Positions 7,501-7,636 of a stretch of 7,636 bases of DNA are shown one piece after another. Source of the DNA: Verrucomicrobiota bacterium (GTDB lineage Bacteria > Verrucomicrobiota > Lentisphaeria > Victivallales > Victivallaceae); NCBI GenBank assembly GCA_023459755.1, contig JAEWSS010000122.1, forward strand, positions 1-7,636. Direction: 5' to 3'. The translations under genes and the position numbers were made by a program. The notes below the pieces were generated by a model that did not search any database, was not told the DNA's origin, and saw only the letters and a program-made list of their open reading frames with translations. The stretch's first letter is position 1, and each line of letters starts with the position of its first letter.

Positions 7501-7636
7501 TCGGGGTGGACAGCAGTACGGCTTCGCCTGAGTCCGGCAGCTGGAGCGAATACGCATATTTGCCGGCGAACACCCGGTCGGCCTCATAGGAGGCGTTGCC
7601 GCCGAATCCCGGTCCGCCGCCTTCGGCGTTGAATAC
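4553..7636 (-). CDS. Large GH42-like multi-domain glycosidase, 5'-partial
   Basis: The frame is open to the right edge, adding 21 codons beyond the GTG at 7571-7573, so the true start (and any signal peptide) is outside. Residues are numbered from that GTG. Residues 1-60 and ~165-215 look like two halves of a carbohydrate-binding jelly roll, ending in the typical IIFDDVTMTD. A separate module (80-158) lies between them. About 230-345 is a helical linker. From ~355 to 715 runs a TIM barrel (FIRGIDIGYKFYG onward). E476 in GLQLDEP is the likely acid/base and E655 in VWTYEY the likely nucleophile, by analogy with clan GH-A. About 715-805 resembles the GH42 trimerisation domain (glutamine-amidotransferase-like: YKVILVANLEIMSDEDC, FVTDGGVLVTFG). 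The C-terminus (~925-1006) is a small beta domain. A hydrolase acting on beta-galactosides or related glycans is inferred; the substrate is unknown. The lipoprotein gene follows in the same transcription unit. Confidence 0.82.
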   Translation of the reverse strand, partial: VFNAEGGGPGFGGNASYEADRVFAGKYAYSLQLPDSGEAVLLSTPIAVGESVDSLSFSGFFTTDGGNAEVSVEFQLMDRYGHGFEPTNAMPIPGSATKLIKAVNPGDRVISVDRSARWTPSPDAVVTFSAPEDGRDLPNTNCAAPGIAAVRDTGYAMEVKLTAPVTAAYSAGPVRLHRLTPLAPAVSNAKLAADDFRQIAGTSSCGVGAAYIRLKLIFRGTPHSRIIFDDVTMTDVPVTVVPVSGRIQPNPAKQREIMDFYADRGYELDRIYAATGMKLDTAAMRGELSGGSAAAEISKESWRKSDELRARYLKLSEQLENLVKSNSLMNSEVFAQRKAIWALEFSAFRNACGELSAAAKTGEPAPAAKPFSVQPDYLFTRFIRGIDIGYKFYGANRLKHPGNEYDPEYIALAFNRAGINLVSLEVIRDHNWRDFVGRFNSVLTCPILPWSTDPVFDGGDSNSYSYFGNISTLEADAGRCLAEFSQFDRVAGLQLDEPVALDNSSYGVFYRNRAVMNEWSSYAQALNAALAREKIKNGEVSPRRPELELEGANRIPYWAWQFFKKEYMGRHLGEAYKALTADGKLVSTVLIDWNASTPQATSFVSSASQLPYVGTDLYNDGSISESFSMQLLRSAAMNRAIMWPGAGYSCKSAAAFARSLAVGLAYGDGLHVWTYEYCGKYRDPNIFWKYGAEAVNLDDRNRLMFQNWSPDLWSTLEKYYRTAIDAGDSLTDARPKSGLALLFSERQAIMADNPREYYDRQVGLYSASVAGNVPCAVEFIECLTPEKLADYKVILVANLEIMSDEDCAMLKKFVTDGGVLVTFGEIATFNQWGVPVRGGALASLLGTKFSGMGFSGSGSCETPFGTVSADRNIPMLKLSAQASAKRYLWDTFGVALTENHVGSGVCYSFALPAGGFSSQGYGFYPGLDRFIANLATKYAPAPVTLENLPPGVEVAIKHNDRGELVVVLINRTGMFGGTVPTVSGHKIKLTSGKPFAVRVNSWSVKVDSGAVELPEFSDSQLLILKPL

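Noticed and set aside
7571..7573. GTG at 7573 as the true start of the large glycosidase
   Set aside because: The in-frame codons to the right edge have no stop and read like the first strand of the jelly roll (NASYEADR), so the gene begins outside the window.

Overview
The window looks like chromosomal DNA of a glycan-degrading bacterium with moderately high GC. The large multi-domain glycosidases with split carbohydrate-binding-like modules, the small lipoprotein and the LexA type recall the Lentisphaerota/Verrucomicrobiota (Victivallis-like) lineage. That placement rests on overall protein style, not on a marker gene. I see no rRNA, tRNA, CRISPR array, insertion sequence or phage gene.

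Layout. From the left edge to 2108 (+) lies a HexD-like family GH20 hexosaminidase, probably cut at its 5' side by the window. It converges tail to tail, with 9 bp between stops, on a minus-strand gene (2118-3248) for a radical SAM protein with a C-terminal helix-hairpin-helix, of the 'putative DNA modification/repair radical SAM protein' type. Upstream of that gene, a strong intrinsic terminator (3326-3356) ends the minus-strand gene lexA (3393-4016). LexA is intact, with its Ala-Gly cleavage bond and Ser/Lys dyad. Further right, still on the minus strand, are a small putative lipoprotein (4088-4537) and a very large GH42-like secreted-type glycosidase (4553 to beyond the right edge).

How the genes may work together. 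The window has a carbohydrate part (GH20; GH42-like enzyme plus tightly coupled lipoprotein) and a DNA-damage part (lexA plus the rSAM repair-type gene). The minus-strand order is GH42-like enzyme, lipoprotein, lexA, terminator, rSAM. The lipoprotein ribosome-binding site starts about 5 bp after the glycosidase stop, so those two are very likely co-transcribed. A 71-bp gap with a dyad precedes lexA and probably holds its own autoregulated promoter. rSAM sits behind the terminator and has a recognisable promoter of its own, with a small dyad near the predicted transcription start.

The most interesting points are the pairing of lexA with a poorly characterised rSAM DNA-repair-type protein, the absence of a canonical SOS box before either gene, and a foreign-looking module nested inside the N-terminal jelly roll of the large glycosidase.
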